From Actinomadura madurae (GTDB lineage Bacteria; Actinomycetota; Actinomycetes; Streptosporangiales; Streptosporangiaceae): a DNA stretch of 64,000 nt. Below, piece after piece: positions 18,953 through 28,500 of the stretch. Location: positions 107,637 to 171,636 of the forward strand of contig NZ_FOVH01000020.1 in assembly GCF_900115095.1 (NCBI RefSeq), in the 5' to 3' direction. How positions within the stretch are numbered: the stretch's first letter is position 1; every line of letters begins with the position of its first letter. Under the pieces are notes generated by a model. It ran no database searches, had not been told where the DNA came from, and worked only from the letters and a program-made list of their open reading frames with translations. The position numbers were made by a program, and so were the translations under genes.

Positions 18953-19442
18953 TCTGGTCCCCCTGGACGGTGATCTTCTTCTCCTCCAGGGGCTTGTCCG
19001 CGGGCGGGGCCACCACCGACCCGTCGTCGATCTTGAACTTGCTGCCGTGGCACGGGCAGTTGATCGTGCCGCCGGACACCGACCCGACGCTGCACCCGCG
19101 GTGGGTGCAGGCGGCGGAGAACGCCTTGAACTCGCCCTGCCGGGGCTGGCACACGACGACCTTGGCGTCCTCGAAGACCTTGCCGCCGCCGACCGGGATC
19201 TCGCTCGCCGCCGCCAGCGCGCCACCGCCGGACCCGCCCGAGCCGCCGCCCGAGCCGCCCGAGTCGCCGCCGGAGCCGCCCGCGTCATCGTCGCCGCCGG
19301 ACCCGCCGCACGCCGCCGCCAGCCCGGCCACGCCCGCGAGCCCGGCACCGATGAGCAGGCCTCTGCGGGTCCCGCCCGCGGCCGGCGCCTCCCCCGGCTG
19401 CTGCTCCGATTCGTCCGCCTGCGTCTCGGACCTCTGTGGCAT
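18939..19442 (-). CDS. Rieske [2Fe-2S] lipoprotein (paralog 1)
   Basis: A 167-residue exported iron-sulfur protein. A Tat/lipobox signal (TRRGLLIGAGLAGVAGLAAACG) is followed by a Gly/Ser-rich linker and a Rieske domain with CTHRGC and CPCHGSKF, the two Cys-His ligand pairs. It is a stand-alone Rieske electron carrier, not part of a bc1 operon. GGAGGG precedes ATG 19442. The neighbouring gene encodes a close relative, suggesting tandem duplication. Its redox partner is unknown. Confidence 0.92.
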   Translation of the reverse strand: MPQRSETQADESEQQPGEAPAAGGTRRGLLIGAGLAGVAGLAAACGGSGGDDDAGGSGGDSGGSGGGSGGSGGGALAAASEIPVGGGKVFEDAKVVVCQPRQGEFKAFSAACTHRGCSVGSVSGGTINCPCHGSKFKIDDGSVVAPPADKPLEEKKITVQGDQIMLA

Positions 19443-19549
19443 TCTCGCCCTCCGGTGACATGTTCGTCGGTATCTGTCCGTCACCAGGAAGCACGGATGC
19501 GCGACCAAGGTGGTTCAAAGCGAAACCAAATTCTCATGTACGCGGGCGG

Positions 19550-19993
19550 TCAGGTGACGACGACGGCACCGCCCTTGACCTGCACCGGATACTCCTTGAG
19601 CGGCTCCTTTGCCGGGCCGCGCCGCACCGATCCGTCCGCGATGGCGAACTCGCTGCCGTGGCACGGGCAGTTGATCAACCCGTCGGCGACGCCGCCCACG
19701 GTGCACCCCTGGTGCGTGCACACCGCCGTGAACGCCTTGAAGGCGCCCTGGGTCGGCTGCGTCACGACGACCTTGCGGTCCCCGTAGACCTTCCCGCCGC
19801 CGACCGGGATGTCGGCGGCCTTCGCGATCTCCTCGCCCTTCAGGTCGGCGGCGGGCGGCGCCCCGCCTCCCCCGGCGCAGCCGGCGAGCACGGCCGCACC
19901 GGCCGCACCGGCCCCGCCGCACAGCACGGCCCGCCGTCCGATCCCCCGCTCGCCGGAGGCGTGCTCGACCCCGGGCGTCACATCGTCTCCCAT
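19550..19993 (-). CDS. Rieske [2Fe-2S] lipoprotein (paralog 2)
   Basis: A 147-residue relative of the adjacent Rieske gene. Signal RRAVLCGGAGAAGAAVLAGC (Tat-like, lipobox LAGC), then a short linker and Rieske ligands CTHQGC and CPCHGSEF. Both proteins share IPVGGGKV(Y/F)xDxKVVVxQPxQGxFKAF. It sits between uvrA and paralog 1 on the same strand, 47 nt after the uvrA stop, so readthrough from uvrA is possible. The Shine-Dalgarno is weak. Confidence 0.92.
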   Translation of the reverse strand: MGDDVTPGVEHASGERGIGRRAVLCGGAGAAGAAVLAGCAGGGGAPPAADLKGEEIAKAADIPVGGGKVYGDRKVVVTQPTQGAFKAFTAVCTHQGCTVGGVADGLINCPCHGSEFAIADGSVRRGPAKEPLKEYPVQVKGGAVVVT

Positions 19994-20040
19994 GGTCCCA
20001 TCTTGGTGGACGGCCCACGGGCGCCCCGCGCGGGGCGGGG

Positions 20041-22875
20041 TCAGAGGATCTTCTTGAGGAACTGGCCGGTGTGGCTCGCCTCCACCGCGGCCACGTCCTC
20101 GGGCGTGCCGGTGGCGACGACGGTGCCGCCGCGCGAGCCGCCTTCGGGACCCATGTCGATGATCCAGTCGGCGGTCTTGATGACGTCCAGGTTGTGCTCG
20201 ATGACGATCACCGTGTTGCCCTTGTCGACCAGCCCGTTCAGGACGCCGAGGAGCTTGCGGATGTCCTCGAAGTGCAGGCCGGTGGTCGGCTCGTCCAGGA
20301 CGTAGATGGTGCGCCCCGTGGAGCGCTTCTGCAGCTCCGAGGCCAGCTTGACGCGCTGCGCCTCGCCGCCGGACAGGGTGGGGGCGGGCTGGCCGAGCCG
20401 GACGTAGCCGAGGCCGACGTCGTTGAGGGTCTTCAGGTGCCGGTGGATCGCCTTGATCGGCTCGAAGAACCCGGTGGCCTGCTCGATCGGCATGTCGAGC
20501 ACCTCGGAGATCGTCTTGCCCTTGTAGTGGACCTCCAGGGTCTCCCGGTTGTACCGGGCGCCGTGGCAGACCTCGCACGGGACGTAGACGTCCGGCAGGA
20601 AGTTCATCTCGATCTTGATGGTGCCGTCGCCGGAGCAGTTCTCGCAGCGGCCGCCCTTGACGTTGAAGGAGAACCGGCCCGGCTGGTAGCCGCGCACCTT
20701 CGCCTCGGTGGTCTGCGCGAACAGCTTTCGGATGTGGTCGAAGACGCCGGTGTAGGTCGCCGGATTGGACCGCGGGGTGCGGCCGATCGGCGACTGGTCG
20801 ACGTGCACGACCTTGTCGAGCTGGTCGACGCCGTTGACGCGCTTGTGCTTGCCGGGGACGGTCTTCGCCCCGTTCAGCTTCTTCGCCAGCGCGCTGTAGA
20901 GGATGTCGTTGACCAGCGTCGACTTGCCGGACCCCGACACTCCGGTCACGGCGGTGAGCACGCCGAGCGGGAACGAGACGTCCACGTCGCGGAGGTTGTT
21001 CTGCTGGGCGCCCTTGACGGTGACCTCCCGGCCCCTGGTCCGGGGCCGGCGGATCTGCGGGACGGCGATCTCGCGGCGCCCGTCCAGGTAGGCGCCGGTC
21101 AGGGAGCGCTCGGACTTCTTCAGGTCCTCGACCGTGCCGGACACGACGATCTCGCCGCCGTGCTCGCCCGCGCGGGGGCCGATGTCGACGATCCAGTCGG
21201 CGGAGGCGATGGTGTCCTCGTCGTGCTCGACGACGATCAGGGTGTTGCCCATGTCGCGGAGCCGGAGCAGCGTCTCCAGCAGCCGGTGGTTGTCGCGCTG
21301 GTGCAGGCCGATGGACGGCTCGTCCAGCACGTAGAGGACGCCGACCAGGCCGGACCCGATCTGCGTCGCCAGCCGGATGCGCTGCGCCTCGCCGCCGGCG
21401 AGCGTCGCCGACGCCCGGTCGAGGGTGAGGTAGTCGAGGCCGACGTCCAGCAGGAAGCCGAGCCTGGCGTTGATCTCCTTGAGCACGCGCTCGGCGATGT
21501 GCCGCTCGCGCTCGCCCAGCTCCATCGCGAGCAGGAACTTCGCGGCCTCGCCGATCGGCATCGCGGCGACCTCGGCGATCGACCGCCCGCCCATGGTGAC
21601 GGCGAGCACGACCGGCTTGAGCCGGGCGCCCTCGCACGTCGGGCAGGGGATCTCCCGCATGTAGCCCTCGTACCGCTCCCGGCTGGAGTCGCTCTCGGAC
21701 TCGGCGTGCCGCCTCTGGATGTAGGGGATCACGCCCTCGTACGCGGTGTAGTACGACCTCGTCCGCCCGTACCGGTTCTTGTAGCGGACGTGGACCTGCG
21801 TCTCGTGCCCGTTCAGGATGGCCTTGCGCGCCTTGGCGGGCAGCTTGTCCCACGGCGTGTTCAGGTCGAAGCCCATCGCGTCGCCGAGGGCGGACAGCAG
21901 GCGCAGGAAGTAGTCGCTCACGTGCCCGTTGGACCACGGCTGGATCGCGCCCTCGCCGAGGGTCAGCTCGCCGTCCGGGATGACGAGCTCGGGGTCGACC
22001 TCCATCCGCGTCCCGAGGCCGGTGCAGTCGGGGCAGGCGCCGTAGGGCGAGTTGAACGAGAACGACCGGGGCTCCAGCTCCTCGAACGACAGGTCGTCGT
22101 AGGGGCAGTAGAGGTGCTCGGAGTACATCCGGGTGCGGTGCTCGTCGTCCTCGGGCAGGTCGACGAAGTCGAGAACGATGGTGCCGCCCGCGAGCCCCAG
22201 CGCCGTCTCGACCGAGTCGGCGAGGCGCTGCCGGGCGGAGTCCTTCACCGAGAGCCGGTCGACCACGACGGAGATGTCGTGCTTCTCCTGCTTCTTGAGC
22301 TTGGGCGGCTCGTCCAGGCGGACCATCTGCCCGTCGACAAGCGCCCGCGAGTAGCCCTTGGACTGCAGCTCGCGGAACAGCTCCAGGTACTCCCCCTTGC
22401 GCCCGCGGATCACCGGCGCGAGGACCTGGAAGCGGGTGCCGGGCTCCAGCTCCAGCACCCGGTCGACGATCTGCTGCGGCGCCTGCCGGCTGATCGGCCG
22501 GCCGCACTCGGGGCAGTGCGGGTGCCCGATCCGGGCGTAGAGCAGCCGCAGGTAGTCGTACACCTCGGTGATCGTCCCGACCGTCGACCGCGGGTTCTTG
22601 CTGGTCGACTTCTGGTCGATCGACACCGCCGGGGACAGCCCCTCGATGAAGTCGACGTCGGGCTTGTCCATCTGGCCGAGGAACTGCCGGGCGTAGGCCG
22701 ACAGCGACTCCACGTACCGGCGCTGGCCCTCCGCGAAGATCGTGTCGAAGGCCAGGCTGGACTTCCCGGAACCCGACAGACCGGTGAACACGATCATGGA
22801 GTCCCGCGGGAGGTCGAGCGAGACGTCCTTCAGGTTGTGCTCGCGTGCTCCACGCACGATGAGTCGGTCATGCAC
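20041..22875 (-). CDS. uvrA: Excinuclease ABC subunit A
   Basis: A 944-residue damage-recognition ATPase of nucleotide-excision repair. It has two ABC modules with Walker A FTGLSGSGKSSLAFDTIFAE and TGVSGSGKSTLVNDIL, signature motifs LAGGEAQRIRLATQIGSGL and LSGGEAQRVKLASEL, and zinc modules CPTCEGARL and CENCSGDG...CEVCHGARYN. GTG 22875 (VHDRLIVRGAREHNL) matches the family start. The leader holds a LexA-like box, consistent with SOS induction. Confidence 0.98.
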   Translation of the reverse strand: MHDRLIVRGAREHNLKDVSLDLPRDSMIVFTGLSGSGKSSLAFDTIFAEGQRRYVESLSAYARQFLGQMDKPDVDFIEGLSPAVSIDQKSTSKNPRSTVGTITEVYDYLRLLYARIGHPHCPECGRPISRQAPQQIVDRVLELEPGTRFQVLAPVIRGRKGEYLELFRELQSKGYSRALVDGQMVRLDEPPKLKKQEKHDISVVVDRLSVKDSARQRLADSVETALGLAGGTIVLDFVDLPEDDEHRTRMYSEHLYCPYDDLSFEELEPRSFSFNSPYGACPDCTGLGTRMEVDPELVIPDGELTLGEGAIQPWSNGHVSDYFLRLLSALGDAMGFDLNTPWDKLPAKARKAILNGHETQVHVRYKNRYGRTRSYYTAYEGVIPYIQRRHAESESDSSRERYEGYMREIPCPTCEGARLKPVVLAVTMGGRSIAEVAAMPIGEAAKFLLAMELGERERHIAERVLKEINARLGFLLDVGLDYLTLDRASATLAGGEAQRIRLATQIGSGLVGVLYVLDEPSIGLHQRDNHRLLETLLRLRDMGNTLIVVEHDEDTIASADWIVDIGPRAGEHGGEIVVSGTVEDLKKSERSLTGAYLDGRREIAVPQIRRPRTRGREVTVKGAQQNNLRDVDVSFPLGVLTAVTGVSGSGKSTLVNDILYSALAKKLNGAKTVPGKHKRVNGVDQLDKVVHVDQSPIGRTPRSNPATYTGVFDHIRKLFAQTTEAKVRGYQPGRFSFNVKGGRCENCSGDGTIKIEMNFLPDVYVPCEVCHGARYNRETLEVHYKGKTISEVLDMPIEQATGFFEPIKAIHRHLKTLNDVGLGYVRLGQPAPTLSGGEAQRVKLASELQKRSTGRTIYVLDEPTTGLHFEDIRKLLGVLNGLVDKGNTVIVIEHNLDVIKTADWIIDMGPEGGSRGGTVVATGTPEDVAAVEASHTGQFLKKIL

Positions 22876-23174
22876 GGTGTACTTCCGGTTCCTCTTCTGG
22901 GGCGCGGCTGTGGGGAGAGACAGGTCGGTCTCAAGGCTAGCCACGGGGTACGACAGAATCCCCCGAGTCCTCAACAGCGGCGCTCGCCGCTGCATTTCAT
23001 GAAGCTACCCGTCCGTCCCGAGAGGTCCGGACGGCACTCCGACCGTACACGTGTTCGAACACCCCCCGCCACCGGAACACCCCGAGCATCATCAGCGGGC
23101 ACCTTCAACGGGCACGGAGGGCGTCCAGGACGAGGGCCAGGACCGGGCCGCGATCGCAGAGGCGCTCTGCCGAG
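22876..23174. other. Intergenic leader of uvrA (299 bp)
   Basis: No gene is supported here. The only clear signals are the LexA-like box and its overlapping palindrome at 23043-23062. On the minus strand TAGCCT follows GGATTC by 16 nt about 70 nt upstream of the uvrA GTG, a weak promoter candidate. The open frame continuous with uvrA has no family similarity in this region. Confidence 0.5.
23043..23062. promoter_or_regulatory. LexA-like SOS box upstream of uvrA
   Basis: CCGTACACGTGTTCGA (23043-23058) matches the actinobacterial SOS consensus TCGAAC-N4-GTTCGA in all but one core position and the outermost base. It overlaps a perfect 12-bp palindrome, GTGTTCGAACAC (23051-23062). The site is about 170 nt upstream of the uvrA start. 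uvrA is a LexA target in mycobacteria and other bacteria; binding here is inference. Confidence 0.55.
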
Positions 23175-23966
23175 TCACTCGTCGTCGAGCGCGAAGTCCA
23201 GGTAGCGGTCGGCGGAGCGGCGGACGGCGCTCTTGCCGTCGGTGTGGACGATCTTCCGCCACCAGGCGCCGTAGACGCGGTCGAAGTCGTACGGCTCCAG
23301 CAGGCGCAGGGCACGCCGGATGGTGCGGGGACGCTCCGGGATGAAGTTCGGATAGCTGTACATGAAGCTCACCCAGTCGCGGTCGTTGACGACCGTGAGG
23401 ATGTCGCCGGAGAAGAGCGCGCGGGCGTCCCGCCAGTGCAGGACCTGGCCGCCGTCGAAGTGGACGCCCGCGTTGATCAGCGTGAGGCCGTCGGCCAGCT
23501 CGTGGGTGTCGCCCGTCCAGTAGACGACCGAGTCGTCCGGGCGGGCCGCCCATTGGCGGTCGGCCTCGTGGATGTAGACGGGGGCGTCGAACGCGTGCGC
23601 CCACTCGATCATGCTGCCGTAGAAGTGCGGGTGGCTGACCGCGACGGCCGAGACGCCGCCGAGCTCGGTCACCTGGCGGACCAGGTCGTCGTCGATGTAA
23701 GTGATCATGTCCCACAGGACGTTGCCGGACGGGGTGCGCGCCAGCAGGGCGCGCTGGCCGATGGCGGTGGACGGCTCCGCGCCGATCCCGATGACGTCCG
23801 GCCCCTCCTCGGCGACCCGGCCCCGGTGGCCGGCGCGCAGTTCCTCCAGCGTCGTCCATTTCTGGCCGTCCCAGCCGACGTACTGCCGCTCGTCCTCGCA
23901 GATCGGGCAGTCAGCGCGAGGTCCCCCGTACTGGACGCCGCAGGTCACGCAGATCGGTAGCTCCAT
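23175..23966 (-). CDS. MBL-fold protein with N-terminal zinc ribbon
   Basis: A 263-residue protein. It begins with a small zinc-ribbon-like segment (CVTCGVQY...CPICEDE), then a metallo-beta-lactamase fold. The usual HxHxDH motif is replaced by SHPHFYGSMIEWA; GDTHELADGLTLIN, HFDGG and LFSGDIL follow. The HPHxxxS variant is known in a subfamily of MBL proteins, so metal binding may be altered rather than lost. An MBL gene next to uvrA is a conserved actinobacterial arrangement. The start is ATG 23966; ATG 23975 is also possible. Confidence 0.85.
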   Translation of the reverse strand: MELPICVTCGVQYGGPRADCPICEDERQYVGWDGQKWTTLEELRAGHRGRVAEEGPDVIGIGAEPSTAIGQRALLARTPSGNVLWDMITYIDDDLVRQVTELGGVSAVAVSHPHFYGSMIEWAHAFDAPVYIHEADRQWAARPDDSVVYWTGDTHELADGLTLINAGVHFDGGQVLHWRDARALFSGDILTVVNDRDWVSFMYSYPNFIPERPRTIRRALRLLEPYDFDRVYGAWWRKIVHTDGKSAVRRSADRYLDFALDDE

Positions 23967-24035
23967 GATCACCATTCTCTGGCACGGGCCGGGCCCGTGC
24001 GAAAGGATGGAGGGCCGTCTCGCTGAGGAGGGGTC

Positions 24036-24782
24036 ATGGACTGGCGCGATGCGCTCGACGAACTGGACCGGGGCGTGCTGGCCGTCGTCGGGACGCTGGA
24101 GAGGCTCTCCGACGAGGAGATGCGCGCCCCCTCGGCCCTGCCCGGGTGGAGCCGCGGGCATGTGGCCACGCACGTCGCACGGAACGCCGAGTCCCTGTGG
24201 AACCTGCTCGAATGGGCGCGGACGGGCGTGGAGATCCCGCAGTACCCGAGCATCGACACGCGCAACGCCGATCTCGACGCGGGCGCGGGACGCGGCCGCG
24301 CCGAGCTGGTCGAGGACGTCATGGCCACGGCGGCCCGCTTCTCCGAACAGGCGCGCACGCTCCCGGAGGACGCCTGGAACGCTCCCGTGCGGTCGATGAT
24401 GGGGTGGTGGCACCCCGCCTGGTACTCGGTGTACCGCCGCTGGAACGAGGTGGAGGCGCACCATGTCGACCTCGCCGCCGGGTACGGGCCGGCCGACTGG
24501 CCGGAGCCCTACGTCCGGTGGTCCGCGGCGGCCACGCTGACGGACATGGCGGCGCTGCCGGAGGAGCTGCTCGGCGGGCTGGCCGGGTACCGGATCACCG
24601 CGACCGACTCCGGGGAGTCCGCCGACCTCGGCTGGGCGCCCGGCGGGCCGGAGGCGTCCGGGTCGGGGCGGGCCCTGCTGGGCTGGCTGAGCGGCCGGTC
24701 GGACGGCGCGGGCGTGAGCGTCCGGCCGGAGGGGCCGCCGCCGGTGCCGCCGCCTTGGCCGCACGCGCCGGCGGGCCTCTAG
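24036..24782 (+). CDS. Maleylpyruvate isomerase-family (mycothiol-dependent, DinB-fold) protein
   Basis: A 248-residue four-helix-bundle protein of the MDMPI family. Seen are LPGWSRGHVATHVARNAESL (residues about 35-54) and the second metal-ligand helix RWNEVEAHHVDLAAGY (about 135-150), the His residues expected to bind metal. Family members use mycothiol as a thiol cofactor; the true substrate is unknown, and no gentisate or salicylate pathway genes are near. It overlaps the convergent Crp gene by 4 bp. Confidence 0.88.
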   Translation: MDWRDALDELDRGVLAVVGTLERLSDEEMRAPSALPGWSRGHVATHVARNAESLWNLLEWARTGVEIPQYPSIDTRNADLDAGAGRGRAELVEDVMATAARFSEQARTLPEDAWNAPVRSMMGWWHPAWYSVYRRWNEVEAHHVDLAAGYGPADWPEPYVRWSAAATLTDMAALPEELLGGLAGYRITATDSGESADLGWAPGGPEASGSGRALLGWLSGRSDGAGVSVRPEGPPPVPPPWPHAPAGL

Positions 24783-25492
24783 TCGAAGTCCCTCTGGTCG
24801 GAGTCGTGCCCGGCGAGGCGGTGCAGGGCGTCCACCGAGCGGACGACGATCGCGCTCCGGGTGAGGGTCAGCCCGCCGCGGACCGGCTCGGCGGCCAGCA
24901 GCTGCGCGACCTTGCGGCGGCCCATGCCGGCCCACCGGCCGAGGTCCTGCTGGGAGACGGGGACCCGGACGTGCACGGCCTCCTCGGTCACGCCGTCCGG
25001 ACCGTCCTGCTTGGCCGGGGAGCCGAACCGGGCGACCAGCCGCAGGAGCCGGCCGGCGAGGCGGCGCCCCGGGTCGTCGGGGAAGTGGGCGACGCGCAGC
25101 TCGTTGGAGTCGCGGAGCCGTTCGGCGAGGACGGCGGCGACGGCCCACGCCGCGCCGGGGTGGGCGTCCAGGACGCGCCGGAACCGGGCGGCGGGCAGCA
25201 CGAGCGCCTCGACGCGGGTCAGCGCCTCGACGTTGGCGTGCCGGACGCCGCCGTCCGCCGCCTCCAGCTCCCCGACCAGGTCGCCGGGGCCGAGGACGTC
25301 GAGGATGGCGATCTCGCCGTGCCGGTCCACCCAGACCCTGACCGCCCCGGAGCGCAGCACGAAGACCTGGGAGGCGCGGGTGTGCTCGCGCATGAGGAAC
25401 GCGCCCGGCCTGATCACCACGGGCGCGCCCGTCCGCCGCAGCTCCTCCCGGACGGGCGGGGCCAGCGCGTCCCAGAAGCTGGTGATCTCCAT
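24779..25492 (-). CDS. Crp/Fnr-family transcriptional regulator
   Basis: A 237-residue regulator. An N-terminal cyclic-nucleotide-binding-type barrel (PGAFLMREHTRASQVFVLRSGAVRVW, LGPGDLVGELEAADGG, residues about 29-85) is followed by the dimerisation helix and a C-terminal winged HTH (VPVSQQDLGRWAGMGRRKVAQLLA, about 180-203). The phosphate-cassette Arg-Ser pair of true cAMP receptors is not obvious, so ligand identity is open. GAGGAGG precedes ATG 25492. It lies 100 bp downstream of the Crp-STAND fusion, whose N terminus it resembles. Confidence 0.9.
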   Translation of the reverse strand: MEITSFWDALAPPVREELRRTGAPVVIRPGAFLMREHTRASQVFVLRSGAVRVWVDRHGEIAILDVLGPGDLVGELEAADGGVRHANVEALTRVEALVLPAARFRRVLDAHPGAAWAVAAVLAERLRDSNELRVAHFPDDPGRRLAGRLLRLVARFGSPAKQDGPDGVTEEAVHVRVPVSQQDLGRWAGMGRRKVAQLLAAEPVRGGLTLTRSAIVVRSVDALHRLAGHDSDQRDFD

Positions 25493-25592
25493 CTCGCCTC
25501 CTCACCGGGACCGGATCCGGGCAGGGGTCACCCATGACCGGGGCCGCAGGGTCCAGTGAACGCGGCGCTGCGCCGATGGACCAGGTCGTTCG

Positions 25593-28500
25593 TCACATGT
25601 CGAGCGATCTTTCCGATTCCAGCAGGTTGTCGAGGGCGCGAACGCGCCGGACGCAGTCCGCCGCCGCGGCCTGGTCGCCGAGCGCGAGGTGCGAGTCGCG
25701 CAGCAGTTCCAGCGCCTGCCGCAGGCCCCGCTGGTCGTCCATGTCGCGGCGGATGACGATCTCGGCGTTCACGTGCTCGACCGCGCGGGCGTGCTTGCCG
25801 ATCAGCTGGGATGCGCGGGCCATGGCGTGCAGCGCGTACGCCTGCTCGCGGGCGGCGCCGAGCTCGGCGGCGAGGTCGAGGCCGCGCCGGCCCGTCTCCA
25901 GCGCCTCGTCGGCGTGCCCGAGGTCGAGGTGGATGGCGGCGAGGTGGACCAGGCCGGTGGCCTCGCTGTGCCGGTCGCCGACCTCGCCGAGCAGGCGCAG
26001 CGCCTCCAGCTCCCGTTCCAGCGCCTCCTCGTGCCGCCCGGCGCGGCGCAGGACGGCGGCGAGGGTGTCCATGCCGACGCCGAGGCCGTACCAGTCGCCG
26101 CCGGACTCGCGGATGCCGAGCGCCTGCCGCGCGGCGCGCTCGGCCTCGGCGGGCAGGCCGAGCCGCGAGTACGTGCGGGCCAGGCTGCCGAGGGTCCCGG
26201 CCATCCGGCCCTGCGCGCCGAGCTGGTGCCACAGGTCGAGGGCCTCCAGGCCGAGCACGAGCGCCTCCTGGTGGCGGCCGAGGCGGCGCATCACGACCGA
26301 CAGGTGCTCCAGGTCGTTGGCCTCGCCGTGCTGGTCGCCGATCTCGCGGCGGATCTCCAGCGCCCGGAGCAGGTGCTCGCGCGCGTCCCGGTACCGGCCG
26401 AGGCGCCAGTGGACGATCCCGATCTGCGCGAGCGCCTCGGCCTCGCCGTGCCGGTCGCTGATGTCGCGGTGCAGCCGGAGCGCCTGCCCGCAGTAGGTGA
26501 AGGCCTCCGCGAACTTCGTCGCCTCGCACATCAGCATGCCCAGCGTGGTCAGCGCGCGCGCCTCCCCGTGGCGTGCGCCCAGTGCCCGGTACGTGCGGAG
26601 TGCCTGTTCGGCGTCCTGCTGCGCCATTCCGCGCAGGCCGAGCGAGGCGTTCATGCGGGCCAGTTCCGTCAGGGCCTGCGCCGCGCCGTGCATGTCGGCG
26701 AGCTCCTGCCGGATGTACAGGGCTTCCAGTGCGTGCGACACCGCCTCGTGGACGTTCCCCTGGCGGCGATGGACCCCCGCCACGGTGAGCAGCGTCTCGG
26801 CCACGCCCGCCTGGTCGTTCAGCCGGCGGCGGACGTCGAGCGCCAGCGCGGCGTGTTCCAGTGCCGTCTCGTAGTCGCCGAGGCCCAGATGGGCGCGCGC
26901 GAGGGTGCTGCGGCTCTTGGCCACGCCCGCGTCGTCCCGCAGGTCCTCGTGGATCTCCAGGGACCGCCGCGCATGGTCGATCGACGTGAGGTAGCGGCCC
27001 AGCACCACGTGGACGTCGGCGAGGGTGGCCAGCGTGACGGCCTCCCCGTACCGGTCGGGCGGGTCGACCGCGCGGAACCCCCGCCGCGCGTCCTCCCCGT
27101 ACCCGATGGCCTGGACGGAGCTGCCCATCTCGAAGTGCGCAACCGCCAGGTTGTGCAGCATGACGGCCGCCGCCGCCCAGTCCTCCTCGGTCCGGGCGGC
27201 GTGCAGGCCCGCCTGGTGGACGGCGATGTTGTCCTCGCTGTAGCGCCGGAAGTCCTGGAAGTCGAACAGCGCGTCGGCGAGTTCCCAGCAGGTCCGGTGC
27301 AGGCCGAGCCGCGCGGCCTGGTGCACCGCCGCGACCAGGTTGCGGCGCTCGGCCTCGAACCAGGCGAGGCCCGCCGCGCGCTCGGCCGCGTCCGGCGGCC
27401 GGCCGCGGGCCTCGGCTCGGTGCACGGCCGGGCGCGGCCGTCCGGGCAGGGCCGCGCCCGCCCGCCGCGCCTCGGCGAGGTACCCGGCCAGCAGCCGCCG
27501 CTGCGCCGCCTGCAGCTCGCCGTCGGAGTCCTCCCCGAGTCCGCGCTCGCGGGCGAACTCGCGCAGCAGGTCGTGCATGCGGTACCGGCCGGGGCCGACG
27601 TCCTGGACGAGGTACGCCTGCCGCAGCCCCTCCAGGCATTCGCGCGCCTCGTCCACCGTCAGGTCCTGCAGCGCGGCGAGCGCGGCGGGCGTGAAGTCGG
27701 GGCCGGCGACGAGGCCGAGCCTGCGGAACGCCTCCCGCTGGTGGCGGCGCAGGCTCCGGTAGGCGACGTCGAAGGTCGGGTTGACGACGGCGCTCAGGCC
27801 CGGTCCGGACGCGCCGTGCGCCGCGCCCTCGCCCAGGCCCGCCCCCGCGAGGCCCGGCCCGTACGGCGCGGCGCCCTGCGCGTCCCGGGCGGCCAGCTCC
27901 CGGACGGTCCCGGCGATCGACTCGCCGGGGTTCTCGGCGAGCCGCCCGGCCATGACGCCGAGCGCCAGCGGCAGGTGTCCGCACTCGCGGGCGAGCCGCA
28001 CGACCGCCTTGTGCTCGTCGCGGACCCGGGCGTCGCCCGGCCCGAGGACGTTGGAGATCAGGTCGACCGCCTCCTGCGTCGCCATCTCCCCCAGTTCCAG
28101 GGTCCGGATGTCGGCGCCTTCGAGCAGGGCGGGCAGCCGCCACCGGCTGGTGACGAGCACCAGCCCGGACGACACCGCGGCGAGCAGCGGCCTGATCTGC
28201 TCGGGCCGGACGGCGTTGTCGAGGATGAGCAGCATCCTGCGGTCGCCCAGCAGCGACCGGCACTGCGCGGCCAGCTCCGACTCGGTGCGCGGGAGCTGGT
28301 CGCCGGGCACCCCCGCCGCGCGCAGCACCTGGCCCATCGCCTCCGCGGGCGTGACCGGGCCGCCGCTCGTGCCGCGCAGGTCGGCGAACAGGACGCCATC
28401 GGGGAAGCGGTCCACGACGCGGTGCGCCCAGTGCAGCGCGAGCGTCGTCTTCCCGACCCCCGCCATGCCCTGGACGACCACCGCGCGCGGCCACACCGAC

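Noticed and set aside
17579..19348. N-terminal extension of uvrC through the mscS and Rieske region
   Set aside because: The family start at GTG 17578 fits the GIY-YIG domain; the upstream frame lies antisense to mscS and is unrelated in composition.
20071..23205. A 1044-codon plus-strand frame opposite uvrA
   Set aside because: It is a shadow of uvrA; codon positions and motifs support only the minus strand.
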